Origin: Nansenia antarctica
Taxonomy: Eukaryota > Chordata > Actinopteri > Argentiniformes > Microstomatidae
Direction of reading: 5' to 3'
Length of the DNA stretch: 64,000 bases
Assembly (NCBI GenBank): GCA_963989245.1
Contig: OZ022349.1
Coordinates: 30,992,193-31,056,192 of the forward strand
Positions 9,689 to 21,245 of this stretch are shown here, piece after piece. The translations under genes were made by a program, and so were the position numbers. The notes under the pieces were generated by a model, which was not told the origin of the DNA, made no database searches, and saw only the letters and a list, made by a program, of their open reading frames with translations. Position 1 is the stretch's first letter. Every line of letters begins with the position of its first letter.

Positions 9689-9762
<74 letters not shown>
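9618..9762. repeat. CA microsatellite with CCCACA interruptions
   Basis: About 145 bp of CA with several ACCCAC variants. Thr/His and Cys/Val frames here are artefacts. Confidence 0.95.
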
Positions 9763-9765
<3 letters not shown>

Positions 9766-10073
9766 CCCTCCCTCAGCCCTGTCCCTCGTCCTTCTTCCCC
9801 GTCCCCTTGTCCGTCTCTTGCTAACCATTACCCACAATGCATTTCACCTGGGGCTCGATAGCAGGTATATGTAGCGCTGGAAGTAGACAGACGTGTGTGT
9901 TTTTTTTACAGTAGAACTTACAGTCCAGCTAGAGGCTTCAGTCCTCAGTATTAGAAGGTAGAATAATAATGATAATAATGATACACAGATCAGCAATAAG
10001 CAACAGCAGCTACCTACTACTCTCACCTCTGGACTACAGCACTCAGCTGGTGATTGATTGAATGTATTTTTCA

Positions 10074-10365
10074 GTCAGGCTGAGGGAGGTAGAACACCAG
10101 GGGAGGCTGGGGGAGGTAGAACACCAGGGGAGGCTGGGGGAGGTAGAACACCAGGGGAGGCTGGGGGAGGTAGAACACTAGGAGAGGCTTGGGGAGGTAG
10201 AACACCAGGGGAGGCTGGGGGAGGTAGAACACCAGGGGAGGTTGGGGGAGGTAGAACACCAGGGGAGGCTGGGGGAGGTAGAACACCAGGGGAGGCTGGG
10301 GGAGGTAGAACACCAGGGGAGGCTGGGGGAGGTAGAACACCAGGAGAGGCTGGGGGAGGTAGAAC
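10074..10365. repeat. 27-bp minisatellite, left part (~11 copies)
   Basis: The unit contains GGCTGGGGGAGGTAGAACAC. The same unit resumes at 12175, so the array was split by the hAT-like element between them. Confidence 0.95.
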
Positions 10366-10684
10366 CATAGGTGAAAGTGGGCCGGAACGGTCCGGTGCGG
10401 CGTTCCGGCAAGACTTTCTGTGCCGGAACGCCGTTGGGGGAAGAGATGCAGCTGCCTGTCAATCAAAATCCGATTGCTGCAGAGTGCAGAAGCAATCACG
10501 ATTCACGATCCATAATTTCCAACAAGGAAACACATGGCTGACGTTATGTTTCGTTGCGTCTATTTTAATACCTTTGAAAAGGACATGTTAACCCGCTTTA
10601 CAGTAGACCCGACGCGACGCGACGTGGTTGGGTGGGCAGCACTGGGCACTGAGACAGTCCGACCGGGATTACAGTCGCGCCGTA

Positions 10685-11360
10685 TGGAAGCATATAGTGG
10701 ACTTAATTCAAATGTTAATGCAATTTGAGATTGCATTTGTATGTTCCACTTTTGCATGCATTCTTTCAGACAATATTCAAATTCAAATGCAATTCTAATG
10801 ATTTGCATTTTCATTTTCATGTACCTGATGTGCACATTCGCTGTCAATATTAAAATGATAATGCAAAGCCATTTGACATTTAATTTTCAAAGTCATGCGC
10901 TGCTTTGTAACTGACAAAACTGACAAGTTCATTCTAATGTAAAAATTACTATGCAATCCCAAAATAGCATATTCATTTGCCACTTTTGCCTGCGTTATTT
11001 GAGTCAATATTCAAATTGTAATGCAATAATGTGATACGCAATTGCATTTACATGTTCTAGTAAACACATCCGCTTTGTAGCTGACAAAATTCAAATGTTC
11101 ATTCTAATGTGAAAATGACTATGCAATCCCAAAATAGCATATTCATTTGCCATTTTTGCCTGCGTTATTTGAGTCAATATTCAAATTGTAATGCAATAAT
11201 GTGATTAGCAATTGCATTTATATGTTCTAGGAAACACATCCGCTCATTAGAATTGCATTTGAATTTGAATATTGTCTGAAAGAATGCATGCAAAAGTGGA
11301 ACATGCAAATGCAATCTCAAATTGCATTAACATTTGAACTTAGTCCACTATATGCTTCCA
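10685..11360. mobile_element. MITE with ~110-bp inverted ends and TA target duplication
   Basis: The ends TGGAAGCATATAGTGGAC are near-perfect inverted copies extending about 110 bp (10685-10800 against 11240-11360). TA flanks both sides. Copy 1 of hAT family 1 shows the uninterrupted site (CTTGCTACG), so it inserted into the related copy 2. The centre holds a ~171-bp unit present twice in tandem (about 10905-11075 and 11076-11247). The interior is AT-rich with no coding capacity. The TA duplication fits Tc1/mariner or a TA-targeting relative. Confidence 0.7.
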
Positions 11361-11362
11361 TA

Positions 11363-11528
11363 AGCAAGCCGTGTTGCCAGATTGGGCTACTTTTGGTCAC
11401 ACTGGACGGGTGGATTCGGCAGCTTGTAGACTGGTTGGGCTGGAAATGGTCAATTCCATCTGGCAACCCTGGTAGCAAAATATGTGCATACGTATCTGGT
11501 AGCCTACTGGTACTTTCAAATCGCATCG

Positions 11529-11559
<31 letters not shown>

Positions 11560-12026
11560 AATAATAATTACAATTTACAATACAAATACAACAATTGGAG
11601 GTCCCTCAAAGAAAATTTGGGCGCACTGCGCGTGCACAACATCAACCTCCAAGGCTTGATTTTGACCCAGGAAAAACCCTGGTATGTACTGTATAACATG
11701 ATAGCCATCTATGCACTGTATATAAGATGATGACCAAGGGTCTTTCTGCTGCTGACCAAGGGGTTGAGTTCACTTGATGAGGCCCAATTTTGTTTTAGAC
11801 TCTGTAGGCTACTGTATTTGTTTATTAAGATATATTATCTGAATTTCTCTTGTTTTATCAAATGTTCCAATTATTTTCATTTCTTGTGCTGGTTTAAAAT
11901 TGCAGGAAACTAGCACAAATAATTGTGTGGGAGAGAGGGGCCGCCGCTACCAAAACGTGCACAGTTTTGGGTCGCTCCACCACCAAAAACTCTCACTCCA
12001 AACTTTTGGTGAAACATGGCAGCCCT
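11363..12026 (-). mobile_element. hAT-like non-autonomous element (family 1, copy 2, inverted, partial)
   Basis: The reverse complement matches 8049-9260 in blocks: the terminal AGGGCTGCCATGTTTCACC, the segment around CAGGAAAAACCCTGGTATG, and TCTGGCAACACGGCTTGC. It lacks the L2 insertion found in copy 1. One end is interrupted by the MITE at 10685-11360, and a clean opposite terminus was not found. Confidence 0.65.
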
Positions 12027-12174
12027 AAAGTGTTTCTAATTTCGACACCAACACCACGATGTGTGTGTTCAGGGATGCATGAAGCTGGGGGCAGGAGGAG
12101 AACAATATGAAACGATGAAGGTTGGGGTAGTAGCCTATAGTTCCTGTAAGAAACTCAAACCACTTTCACCCCTG

Positions 12175-12290
12175 GGTAGAACACCAGGGGATGCTGGGGG
12201 AGGTAGAACACCAGGGGAGGCTGGGGGAGGTAGAACACCAGGGGAGGCTGAGGGAGGTAGAACACCAGGGGAGGCTGAGGGAGGTAGAAA
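12175..12290. repeat. 27-bp minisatellite, right part (~4 copies)
   Basis: The same unit as at 10074-10365, resuming after the hAT-like insertion. Confidence 0.9.
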
Positions 12291-12369
12291 TTGGAGGGCA
12301 GAGTGCAGAAATGGAATAAGGAATGGTATCAAATAAGTGTTTACCTCCACCAGCCTCCCCCGATCCGCA

Positions 12370-12492
<123 letters not shown>

Positions 12493-12572
12493 CATAACTC
12501 AGGGGATGATGCCAGTACTATATCCGATGTCAACAACTGTGTCAGTTCTGTCTATTAACTATCTGGTCACAT

Positions 12573-12750
12573 TTTCTAAGAATATTACATGGTATTGTTT
12601 GTAAGAATATTACATGGTATTGTTTATAAGAATATTACATGGTATTGTTTATAAGAATATTACATGGTATTGTTTATAAGAATAGAACATGCTATTGTTT
12701 ATAAGAATAGAACATGCTATTGTTTATAAGAATAGAATATGCTATTGTTT
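12573..12750. repeat. 25-bp tandem repeat (AAGAATATTACATGGTATTGTTTAT type)
   Basis: About seven copies. The later ones change ATTACATGG to AGAACATGC. The array is AT-rich and non-coding. Confidence 0.85.
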
Positions 12751-13370
12751 TAGTGCACTTGAGCATTCCGTGATAGAGCTATTGTATGAAAACAACAAGA
12801 TCAAAAAATAAACTGTTGTAACAGGGGTTCAGTTGTAACAGGGGTTCGAATGTTACCACACAGACAAGGGAACATTCCTACAACAGCAGGGGTTAGCGAG
12901 AAACACCTTTACCTGACCTGACTCCCTGGTGTATAGAGTCAACACAGTTACAATACTACAGATGACGCATCTTAACACTGCCTCAATCACTTGCCTTACT
13001 CAGAGTCAAAGCATCTTGTCCTCGTATGTTTCAACACATAGGTGCGGTCCTTTGCGACACATATATTATACAACATGTATTGCAGCTTACAGTATTGTTG
13101 TATTGTTGTATGTAAGGGTGACTAAACAACGTCTGTCCACTCGATGGCGCCACAGTCACATTATCGGTGCTGTTAAAGGAACCGCTTGAGATGTTGTGGT
13201 CCAGATCTCTGTGTTAACATGTCAGGAGGCAGAGGGGGGGGAGTCAGAGAGGCAGAGGGGAGGCGGGGGGGGGGGGGGTCAGGACCATGTGGGTGGGGCT
13301 TATCAGTGAACTCTGCCTCTCCTATTGGTCATCATCAACCCTGTCATCATCACACTAACCAATCTGCTCC

Positions 13371-13656
13371 CTCTCACCCTCTCATGTCCCCCTAACCCGG
13401 GCCTCACCCCTCCCTCCCTCCCTCCCTCTCACCCTCTCATGTCCCCCTAACCCGGGCCTCACCCCTCCCCCCCCTCCCTCCCTCTCACCCTCTCATATCC
13501 CCCTAACCCGGGCCTCACCCCTCTCCCATACCTTACTTACCCCTCCCTCCCTCCTTCCCCTCCCCTCTCCCTCCCTCCCTCCTTCCCCTCTCCCTCCCTC
13601 CCTCCCTTTCTCCTCCCCTCCCCCCCCCTCTCCCTCCTTCCCCCCTCCCTCCCTCA
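13371..13656. repeat. CCTAACCCGGGCCTCACCCC tandem repeat and CT-rich tract up to exon C
   Basis: Three units of roughly 55-70 bp (CTCTCAYRTCCCCCTAACC, GGGCCTCACCCCTCCC) run into a ~115-bp CCTCCC tract that serves as the polypyrimidine tract for the exon C acceptor. Confidence 0.85.
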
Positions 13657-13657
13657 G

Positions 13658-14699
13658 GTGGCAGTGTCCAATGGCTCTCAGGAGGCCCTGTGTTCAGATG
13701 GAGGGGAGGACGAGGAGGGGAGGGGGGTCCTGGATATGGCCTCTCTTGGCCTCCCTCCTTCCTCCTCCTCCTCCTCCTCCTCCTCCTCCTCTTCCTCCTC
13801 CTCCTCCTCCTCCTCTTCCTCATGCCATCAGCAGCCTGCTCTCCGTCTGGTCCCTGCCCCCCCCCCCCCCAGCAGTGTCCACACCCAGCAGCCCCACCAC
13901 GACCAGTACCACCTCCCCCCTCCCCCCCCGCCCCCCTCCCTCCCCCCTACGCGTCCCAGGAGGCAGGAGGAAGCCTCGGTGGACCAGGAAGTCTCCCTCC
14001 TCACCCAGGGGGTGGCAAGGGGGAAGCTGGTCGGCAGCAGCGATGACGACATTATCAGGGGGGTCGTCGTAGGAGGAGTGCTGGGGGGGGGGTCGGAGGT
14101 CAGAGGTCACGGCGAGGGGGGGGGTTGCGGGGGGGCAGGGGCGTGTCTTCTGAGGAGGCAGCTGAGGCGGTTCCACAGCGTGGACACCCAGGGGCGGAGC
14201 CACCACCTCTTGCCCCGCCCCCGCCCCGCCTCCTGGCTGGACGACCCCCGCCGCCACTCCGTGGAGGAGATGGTGTGTCCCTCCTCCTCCCCCCCCCCCC
14301 CCCCAGCGCTCCTCCACCGCCTCCACTTCCTCCTCTGGGTTCGTCTCGCAGGCCGACAGCCTCCAGACCCACCAGACCCCCCCCGCCCTCCCCAGCCTCC
14401 CCTCGCCCCGGCGCAAGAAGAAGATGAGCCCCCCCTGTATCTCTGTCGACCCCCCCGACGGCCCGCAGGCCCTCCAGCCTGCCCTGCTGATGGGAGGGAC
14501 TGGGGGGGGGGGGGGAGCCCTGCTGATGGGAGGGGGGGGGGGGGGAGCCCTGCCCGGGAGAGACACCTGTCTGCGGAGGCGGGCCCCCTCCAACGACTCC
14601 AAGGACTCGTTTGACCTCGGGGGGGGGGGGGGGGAGGACGGAGGAGGAGGAGGGGGGTCCAACCCCAACCCTAAGCTGTTGACTCTGGCCAAGCTCTGA
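13658..14699 (+). CDS. cacna1g: cacna1g terminal coding exon, with apparent 1-nt frameshift in a C16 run
   Basis: The acceptor is ccctcag at 13651-13657, and the exon opens VAVSNGSQEALCSDGGEDEE in phase 0. It holds a long serine run (TCC repeats, about 13758-13820), proline and glycine homopolymers, the conserved RRFHSVDTQG and ASWLDDPRRHS block near 14165-14270, then KKKMSPPCISVDPP (about 14415-14455) and CLRRRAPSNDSKD, ending LLTLAKL with TGA at 14697-14699. The first conserved block and the KKKMSPP block are in different frames. The switch falls in the 16-C run at 14289-14304. A 40-nt intron there would be too short for a vertebrate, so a homopolymer error or a real indel is more likely. 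Length matches the Cav3.1 tail. Confidence 0.8.
13758..13820 (+). repeat. cacna1g: Coding TCC repeat (poly-serine) in cacna1g exon C
   Basis: TCC/TCT triplets encode about 20 consecutive serines in the channel's C-terminal tail. Being a triplet repeat, it can change length without frameshift. Confidence 0.85.
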
Positions 14700-14714
14700 G
14701 CAGCACTGAACACT

Positions 14715-14750
<36 letters not shown>

Positions 14751-14786
14751 AAGATGAACTACACACACGCACATCCACACGTACAT

Positions 14787-14838
<52 letters not shown>

Positions 14839-15844
14839 ACATACACGCACACTCAAACACACGATGCACTTGGTGTATCTGTGATGGTGATAGTCGTAGT
14901 AATAAACGCCGTAGAGAGTAATAATGATGAAACTACAACAAGCGGTAAAAACACATCCTTGGTTCCCTGAGGAGTCCCGTACTGTAGTAGTGTGAACATC
15001 CTGTTTCCTGTTTGTATCGTTACTGCCAAAACAAGAGTACACACAAAAACAACAACAACAACACAGCAAAACCGAAGACGAAACAAGACCATCAAACATG
15101 ACTGTTTCTCTTCCACCACCACGCCTGCACGATGCCATTGGCTGGCAGGTTGACCCCATGACCTCTCAAGAGAGACATCCTCTACGCACCTGGGACTTTG
15201 GTTGGTGCGCCCCTTGTGGTGGCTGTTGGGACTGCATGGTGCTGGATAGTTGGACTTCAGTAGAGGTACAAAGCAATATGAACGTTCTAGAGACACTATT
15301 TTCTTAAATTATTGGGCCATAGTGTTTGTACAGGATGTAGATTTGTTTTTATTTCGTTATATTTTTATTCTGTGGCGTCTTTTTTTGGTGAGTTTTATTT
15401 TCCTCCGGTTTGTTTCAGTGTTGTTTGAAATGGTTTGTTGTTTGTTGTTTTGTTGTTATTTTTTCACCATAGGATATCTTTAGCTTTCTTTATTTACTGA
15501 GGAAAGTGAACGTTTTTTCAAAGTGCTGAGAAACATGTATTTGTAGGAATAATATATATATAAAAACAACTCATTCAACTGAGCTTCGATTTTTAAGCAC
15601 AAGCAATAGACCACCGTGGTTTGAATGTAGAGAGAAGGATGGGAGTGAGATGATGATGTGGGAGGAGTCTGATGATGTGGGAGGAGTGTGATGATGATGT
15701 GGGAGGAGTGTGATGATGATGTGGGAGGAGTCTGATGATGTTTACACCATAAGAACAACAATTAACGAGGGTTGTGTTTGAAGTTTGTGTTGATTGGATT
15801 AAAACCTCTGAGATCTGGTTGTTGAGGGGGTCGTGAATACTCAC
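14700..15844 (+). other. cacna1g: cacna1g 3' UTR / downstream region
   Basis: There is no convincing ORF after the stop codon. CA microsatellites lie at about 14717-14748 and 14778-14832, and there is a short GATGATGTGGGAGGAGT-type tandem at about 15640-15740. Candidate poly(A) signals are AATAAA at 14901-14906 and ATTAAA at 15798-15803, and which one is used cannot be told. The region ends where the large minisatellite begins. Confidence 0.5.
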
Positions 15845-18505
15845 AAACACCCAAACCTAACACACCCTAAACCAGACACAACACTATGAACCCAGACACA
15901 ACACTATGAACCCAGACACAACACTATGAACCCAGACACAACACTATGAACCCAGACACACCCTAACCCAGACACAACACTATGAACCCAGACACACCCT
16001 AACCCAGACACAACACTATGAACCCAGACACACCCTAACCCAGACACAACACTATGAACCCAGACACACCCTAACCCAGACACAACACTATGAACCCAGA
16101 CACACCCTAACCCAGACACACCCTAACCCAGACACAACACTATGAACCCAGACACAACACTATGAACCCAGACACACCCTAACCCAGACACAACACTATG
16201 AACCCAGACACAACACTATGAACCCAGACACAACACTATGAACCCAGACACACCCTAACCCAGACACAACACTATGAACCCAGACACAACACTATGAACC
16301 CAGACACACCCTAACCCAGACACAACACTATGAACCCAGACACAACACTATGAACCCAGACACACCCTAACCCAGACACAACACTATGAACCCAGACACA
16401 ACACTATGAACCCAGACACAACACTATGAACCCAGACACACCACAATGAACCCAGACACAACACTATGAACCTAGACACAACTCTATGAACCCAGACACA
16501 ACACTATGAACCCAGACACACCCTAACCCAGACACAACATTATGAACCCAGACACAACACTATGAACCCAGACACAACACTATGAACCCAGACACAACAC
16601 TATGAACCCAGACACACCCTAACCCAGACACAACACTATGAACCCAGACACAACACTATGAACCCAGACACAACACTATGAACCCAGACACAACACTATG
16701 AACCCAGACACACCACAATGAACCCAGACACAACACTATGAACCTAGACACAACTCTATGAACCCAGACACAACACTATGAACCCAGACACACCCTAACC
16801 CAGACACAACATTATGAACCCAGACACAACACTATGAACCCAGACACAACACTATGAACCCAGACACAACACTATGAACCCAGACACACCCTAACCCAGA
16901 CACAACACTATGAACCCAGACACAACACTATGAACCCAGACACACCCTAACCCAGACACAACACTATGAACCCAGACACACCCTAACCCAGACACAACAC
17001 TATGAACCCAGACACAACACTATGAACCCAGAGACAACACTATGAACCCAGACACAACACTATGAACCCAGACACAACACTATGAACCCAGACACACCCT
17101 AACCCAGACACAACACTATGAACCCAGACACAACACTATGAACCCAGACACAACACTATGAACCCAGACACACCACAATGAACCCAGACACAACACTATG
17201 AACCTAGACACAACTCTATGAACCCAGACACAACACTATGAACCCAGACACACCCTAACCCAGACACAACATTATGAACCCAGACACAACACTATGAACC
17301 CAGACACAACACTATGAACCCAGACACAACACTATGAACCCAGACACAACACTATGAACCCAGACACAACACTATGAACCCAGACACACCACAATGAACC
17401 CAGACACAACACTATGAACCTAGACACAACTCTATGAACCCAGACACAACACTATGAACCCAGACACACCCTAACCCAGACACAACATTATGAACCCAGA
17501 CACAACACTATGAACCCAGACACAACACTATGAACCCAGACACAACACTATGAACCCAGACACACCCTAACCCAGACACAACACTATGAACCCAGACACA
17601 ACACTATGAACCCAGACACAACACTATGAACCCAGACACAACACTATGAACCCAGACACACCACAATGAACCCAGACACAACACTATGAACCTAGACACA
17701 ACTCTATGAACCCAGACACAACACTATGAACCCAGACACACCCTAACCCAGACACAACATTATGAACCCAGACACAACACTATGAACCCAGACACAACAC
17801 TATGAACCCAGACACAACACTATGAACCCAGACACACCCTAACCCAGACACAACACTATGAACCCAGACACAACACTATGAACCCAGACACACCCTAACC
17901 CAGACACAACACTATGAACCCAGACACACCCTAACCCAGACACAACACTATGAACCCAGACACAACACTATGAACCCAGAGACAACACTATGAACCCAGA
18001 CACAACACTATGAACCCAGACACAACACTATGAACCCAGACACACCCTAACCCAGACACAACACTATGAACCCAGACACAACACTATGAACCCAGACACA
18101 ACACTATGAACCCAGACACACCACAATGAACCCAGACACAACACTATGAACCTAGACACAACTCTATGAACCCAGACACAACACTATGAACCCAGACACA
18201 CCCTAACCCAGACACAACATTATGAACCCAGACACAACACTATGAACCCAGACACAACACTATGAACCCAGACACAACACTATGAACCCAGACACACCCT
18301 AACCCAGACACAACACTATGAACCCAGACACAACACTATGAACCCAGACACAACACTATGAACCCAGACACAACACTATGAACCCAGACACACCCTAACC
18401 CAGACACAACACTATGAACCCAGACACAACACTATGAACTCAGACACAACACTATGAACCCAGACACACCCTAACCCAGACACAACACTATGAACCCAGA
18501 CACAC
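15845..18505. repeat. 2.65-kb minisatellite of 20-bp and 16-bp units with 948-bp higher-order period
   Basis: Two unit types alternate, CCCAGACACAACACTATGAA and CCCAGACACACCCTAA. Rare variants recur exactly 948 bp apart: CCACAATG at 16441/17389, 16713/17661 and 17173/18121, and GAGACAACAC at 17031/17979. This shows a large tandem duplication within the array. It is non-coding. Confidence 0.95.
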
Positions 18506-18519
18506 CTGGAGACATTCCC

Positions 18520-18932
18520 AACCCTGTACGCTAACCCTGTACGCTAACCCTGTACGACAACCCCAGCTAACCCTGTAAGCCAACCCCAGCTAACCCTGTA
18601 TGCTAACCCTGTACAGCTAACCCTGTAAGTCAACCCAAGCTAACCCTGTACGCTAACCCTGTACGCCAACCCCAGCTAACCCTGTACAGCTAACCCTGTA
18701 TGCTAACCCAGCTAATCCTGTACACTAAACCCAGCTAACCTTGTACGCTAACCCCAGCTAACTCATACAGCTAACCTTGTACGCTAACCCTGTAAGCTAA
18801 CCCTGTATGCTAACGCGTACAGCTAACCTTGGTCGCTAACCCTAAATAACCCATACAGCTAACCCTGGTCGCTAACCCTAACTAACCCATACAGCTAACC
18901 CCAGCTAACCATGTACGCTAACCCCAGTCTTC
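18520..18932. repeat. GCTAACCCTGTAC-type tandem repeat
   Basis: Irregular 12-15-bp units of GCTAACCCTGTACR and CAGCTAACCC. It contains CTAACCC but not the regular vertebrate telomere repeat. Confidence 0.85.
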
Positions 18933-18956
18933 CTGGATCAAGGTCCAGTCAGTCCT

Positions 18957-20059
18957 GGGGCCTCATTTATAGAACGTGCTTAGATCAAATTTTGATCTTA
19001 CCCGTGTCGACTCGTACGTAGAAAACCACGTCAACGTAGTGATTTATACAATTTCAACGTGAGTCAATTTGACCGTGGAAACGATCGTAGCTCTACGTCG
19101 AGTATTCAACTTGCTTACGCACATTACCTACGCGGAGTTATTACAGGCATGTGAGCCGCACTGCCTAGTGTAATTCATGCAAGTGGCTCGTAATAAAATT
19201 AACGATGTTGTTATCAGCCGAGAAAATTAGTTTAATTCAAGATTTAAAAGGAACTGTTGTTTATGATTGTATTTCAGTCTTCCTTTATATCCCTCCGTAG
19301 CTGTCTATCTCCCCTTCAACATGCCTAGTGCGTTCCACAACGGACCTTGCCCGGCCATGCGCTAAATTATACTGGATTTTCTCCGGTGTCAGGGAGTGAG
19401 CCGCCATATAAGAATAAGACCACCTGATAAGAATAAGACCATTATATTATTACAGTATAAGCAGCACTCGAGTTGAGTCGGGATGGCATCCCCCCTGAAA
19501 TAAAAACAGTACAAATCGCCCCCCTCTTTCCATACTTTATGTCATTTTATCAATGAACGTGGTATTACTGCTATTTCAAGGTGCGAGGGGGCACGCACAC
19601 ATGCAATGACATTTTTACCAAGTTACTGACACTGAAGTCACTGACGAGGGGATGCTAAAATTGTCCTCTTATGATAAAATCCACCACCTCCCCTGATTTT
19701 CTTTTACAATTTGAGTAGAGTATAAGCATGTGCCTGGTTAGTTGTCATGATCAAACGTTACAAATGCAACTTTCCGAGAAGCCACCCTACTCTGCCCTCT
19801 CCCACTTCCAGACGAACGCCTATATTATAGCACTTGTCTTAATTCAGCCGCTATAATTGAGCTGCTATCACAGGGCGTTAATACAAGCCTCATTCACCTG
19901 CATTCAATTTACCTGCGTTGGTATTTATAGAAGGAAGCACGTACGCAACTTTAAACCATCTCAGCCCGTTTTATAAATAATGCTTACGTCCGTTTAGAAA
20001 AATGTGCTTACGTGAAAGTCAAAGATGACGTTCAAGTATTTTTTTATAAATGAGGCCCC
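18957..20059. mobile_element. Non-autonomous DNA element with GGGGCCTCATTTATA termini (Harbinger-like?)
   Basis: Exact 15-bp inverted termini at 18957 and 20059, with related ACGT-rich subterminal motifs (CGTGCTTAG and GCTTACGT types). There is no transposase frame in 1.1 kb. Termini of the form GGGCCTCATTTATA are common in fish PIF/Harbinger-type non-autonomous elements (recalled, not checked). No 3-bp target duplication is visible. Confidence 0.65.
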
Positions 20060-21084
20060 CGCTCCTTCAAAGCCCCAGGATGGGTTCCAGCACAGCACAC
20101 TCACTTCTGGTAGAAGCGGAAAAGGTTTAATCGGTTTAATCAGTTGAATAAGTTGAATAACTTGCCCGTGTGTCATACAGTTTTCCCACACTAGGAAAAT
20201 AAATTAATCTCATGATGATGAGCAGTAATTCCTGATCTCGGAACCTCTGATGATGACCCATGACGTCTGACTCATCTGTTGCATCGTGGGTAAGGACGCC
20301 CCCAGGTAAGTCTTCACTGGATAAAACATTGATGAATCTTTAAGCATGTTACAAGAGAGAACAGTGAAGTATCTAACACACATCTGACACAAATGACTGA
20401 ATTGAAATGCAAAAGAATGACATGATATCACAGGGTCCCCACGGTCCTTGAACAGTCCTGAAAATGAGAATAAGCCCTTGATAGTCCTCATAAATAGGGA
20501 TTTCATGTAGTTTACAGGGAACTGTGTGTGTAAAGTGCTTTACATTGCAGTGAGTGCATACATTTTTCAGTATATATGGTGCCAGCGGGAATCAAACTCA
20601 CAACCTAAGTGTTGTTATAGTTTAGTGTTTTGCCCAACATTATTGCACAACATATTGGACCAGAACCAATATTGGACCCATATTGGACCATTGGATTTGA
20701 GTTGAATAAGGCCTTTATTGCAAAAATCTGAATGCCAAAGAAATGAAAGTCGGTTAGTATCAGATTCCTTGCTTTTTGATTGAGGAATCTGTAAAAGAAG
20801 CTGTGGAACCTTGAATCAGCACCCATCCAGAGACAGGAGCTAAAGGTCTGTTTGAGAGTTGGTGAACGTTTGAGACCATGAAAGTTTCTTTCACAGGTCT
20901 TTCATCCCCAGAGAGAGGCATGCTGGGAGTCTGAGAGCCGCTTTGCCATTCCCCGCTACCTTCATCACACACCTCTGCTGCCCCGGAGCAAAAAAAACGA
21001 TTACGGTTGACCTTACATCTCTTCTCCTTTATATTCCCCCTCTCCACTCTCTCTTTATGCTCTCCTCCCTTCCAACCCACTCAG
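20060..21084. other. Unassigned sequence with a possible SINE fragment
   Basis: No gene was recognised. On the minus strand around 20520-20640, GAGTTTGATTCCCGC resembles a tRNA B box and is followed by ATGTATGCACTCACTG, similar to fish tRNA-derived SINE bodies. No A box was found, so this is at best a partial SINE. Confidence 0.35.
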
Positions 21085-21245
21085 CTCTCTCTTCACTCTC
21101 TCTCTCCCCCCTCACACCCCCCCTCTCTCTCCCCCCTCACACCCCCCCCCTCTCTCTCCCCCCTCACATCCCCCCCCTCTCTTTCCCCCCTCACATCCCC
21201 CCTCTCTCTCTCCCCCCTCACACCCCCCCCCCCTCTCTCTCTAGC
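21085..21245. repeat. CT/CCCCCTCACA-rich low-complexity tract
   Basis: Repeated CTCTCTCCCCCCTCACAYCCCCCC units of about 30 bp. It is pyrimidine-rich. Confidence 0.85.

Larger units (their letters stand above)
10366..12174. mobile_element. hAT-like element inserted into the 27-bp minisatellite, carrying nested elements
   Basis: The terminal inverted repeats are CATAGGTGAAAGTGG (10366) and, on the minus strand, CAGGGGTGAAAGTGG (ending 12174). The flanks on both sides are GGTAGAAC (10358-10365 and 12175-12182), an exact 8-bp duplication as hAT elements make, though the motif also belongs to the repeat unit. There is no transposase frame. The body contains a palindromic MITE (10685-11360) and a copy of hAT-like family 1 (11363-12026). 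Confidence 0.65.

Noticed and set aside
12820..12860. tRNA B-box-like GGTTCGAAT
   Set aside because: It sits in a short GTAACAGGGGTTC direct repeat with no A box or cloverleaf potential.
14270..14305. A short intron (GTGTGTCC...CCCCAG) between the two frames of cacna1g exon C
   Set aside because: About 40 nt is too short for a vertebrate intron. A homopolymer length change explains the frame switch better.
13820..14852. Long Pro/Gly-rich minus-strand frames of 250-300 codons
   Set aside because: They are shadows of the GC-rich cacna1g exon. The + strand carries conserved channel motifs and proper splice sites.
15845..18505. CRISPR-like repeat-spacer array
   Set aside because: The units are directly tandem without unique spacers, and the DNA is clearly vertebrate.
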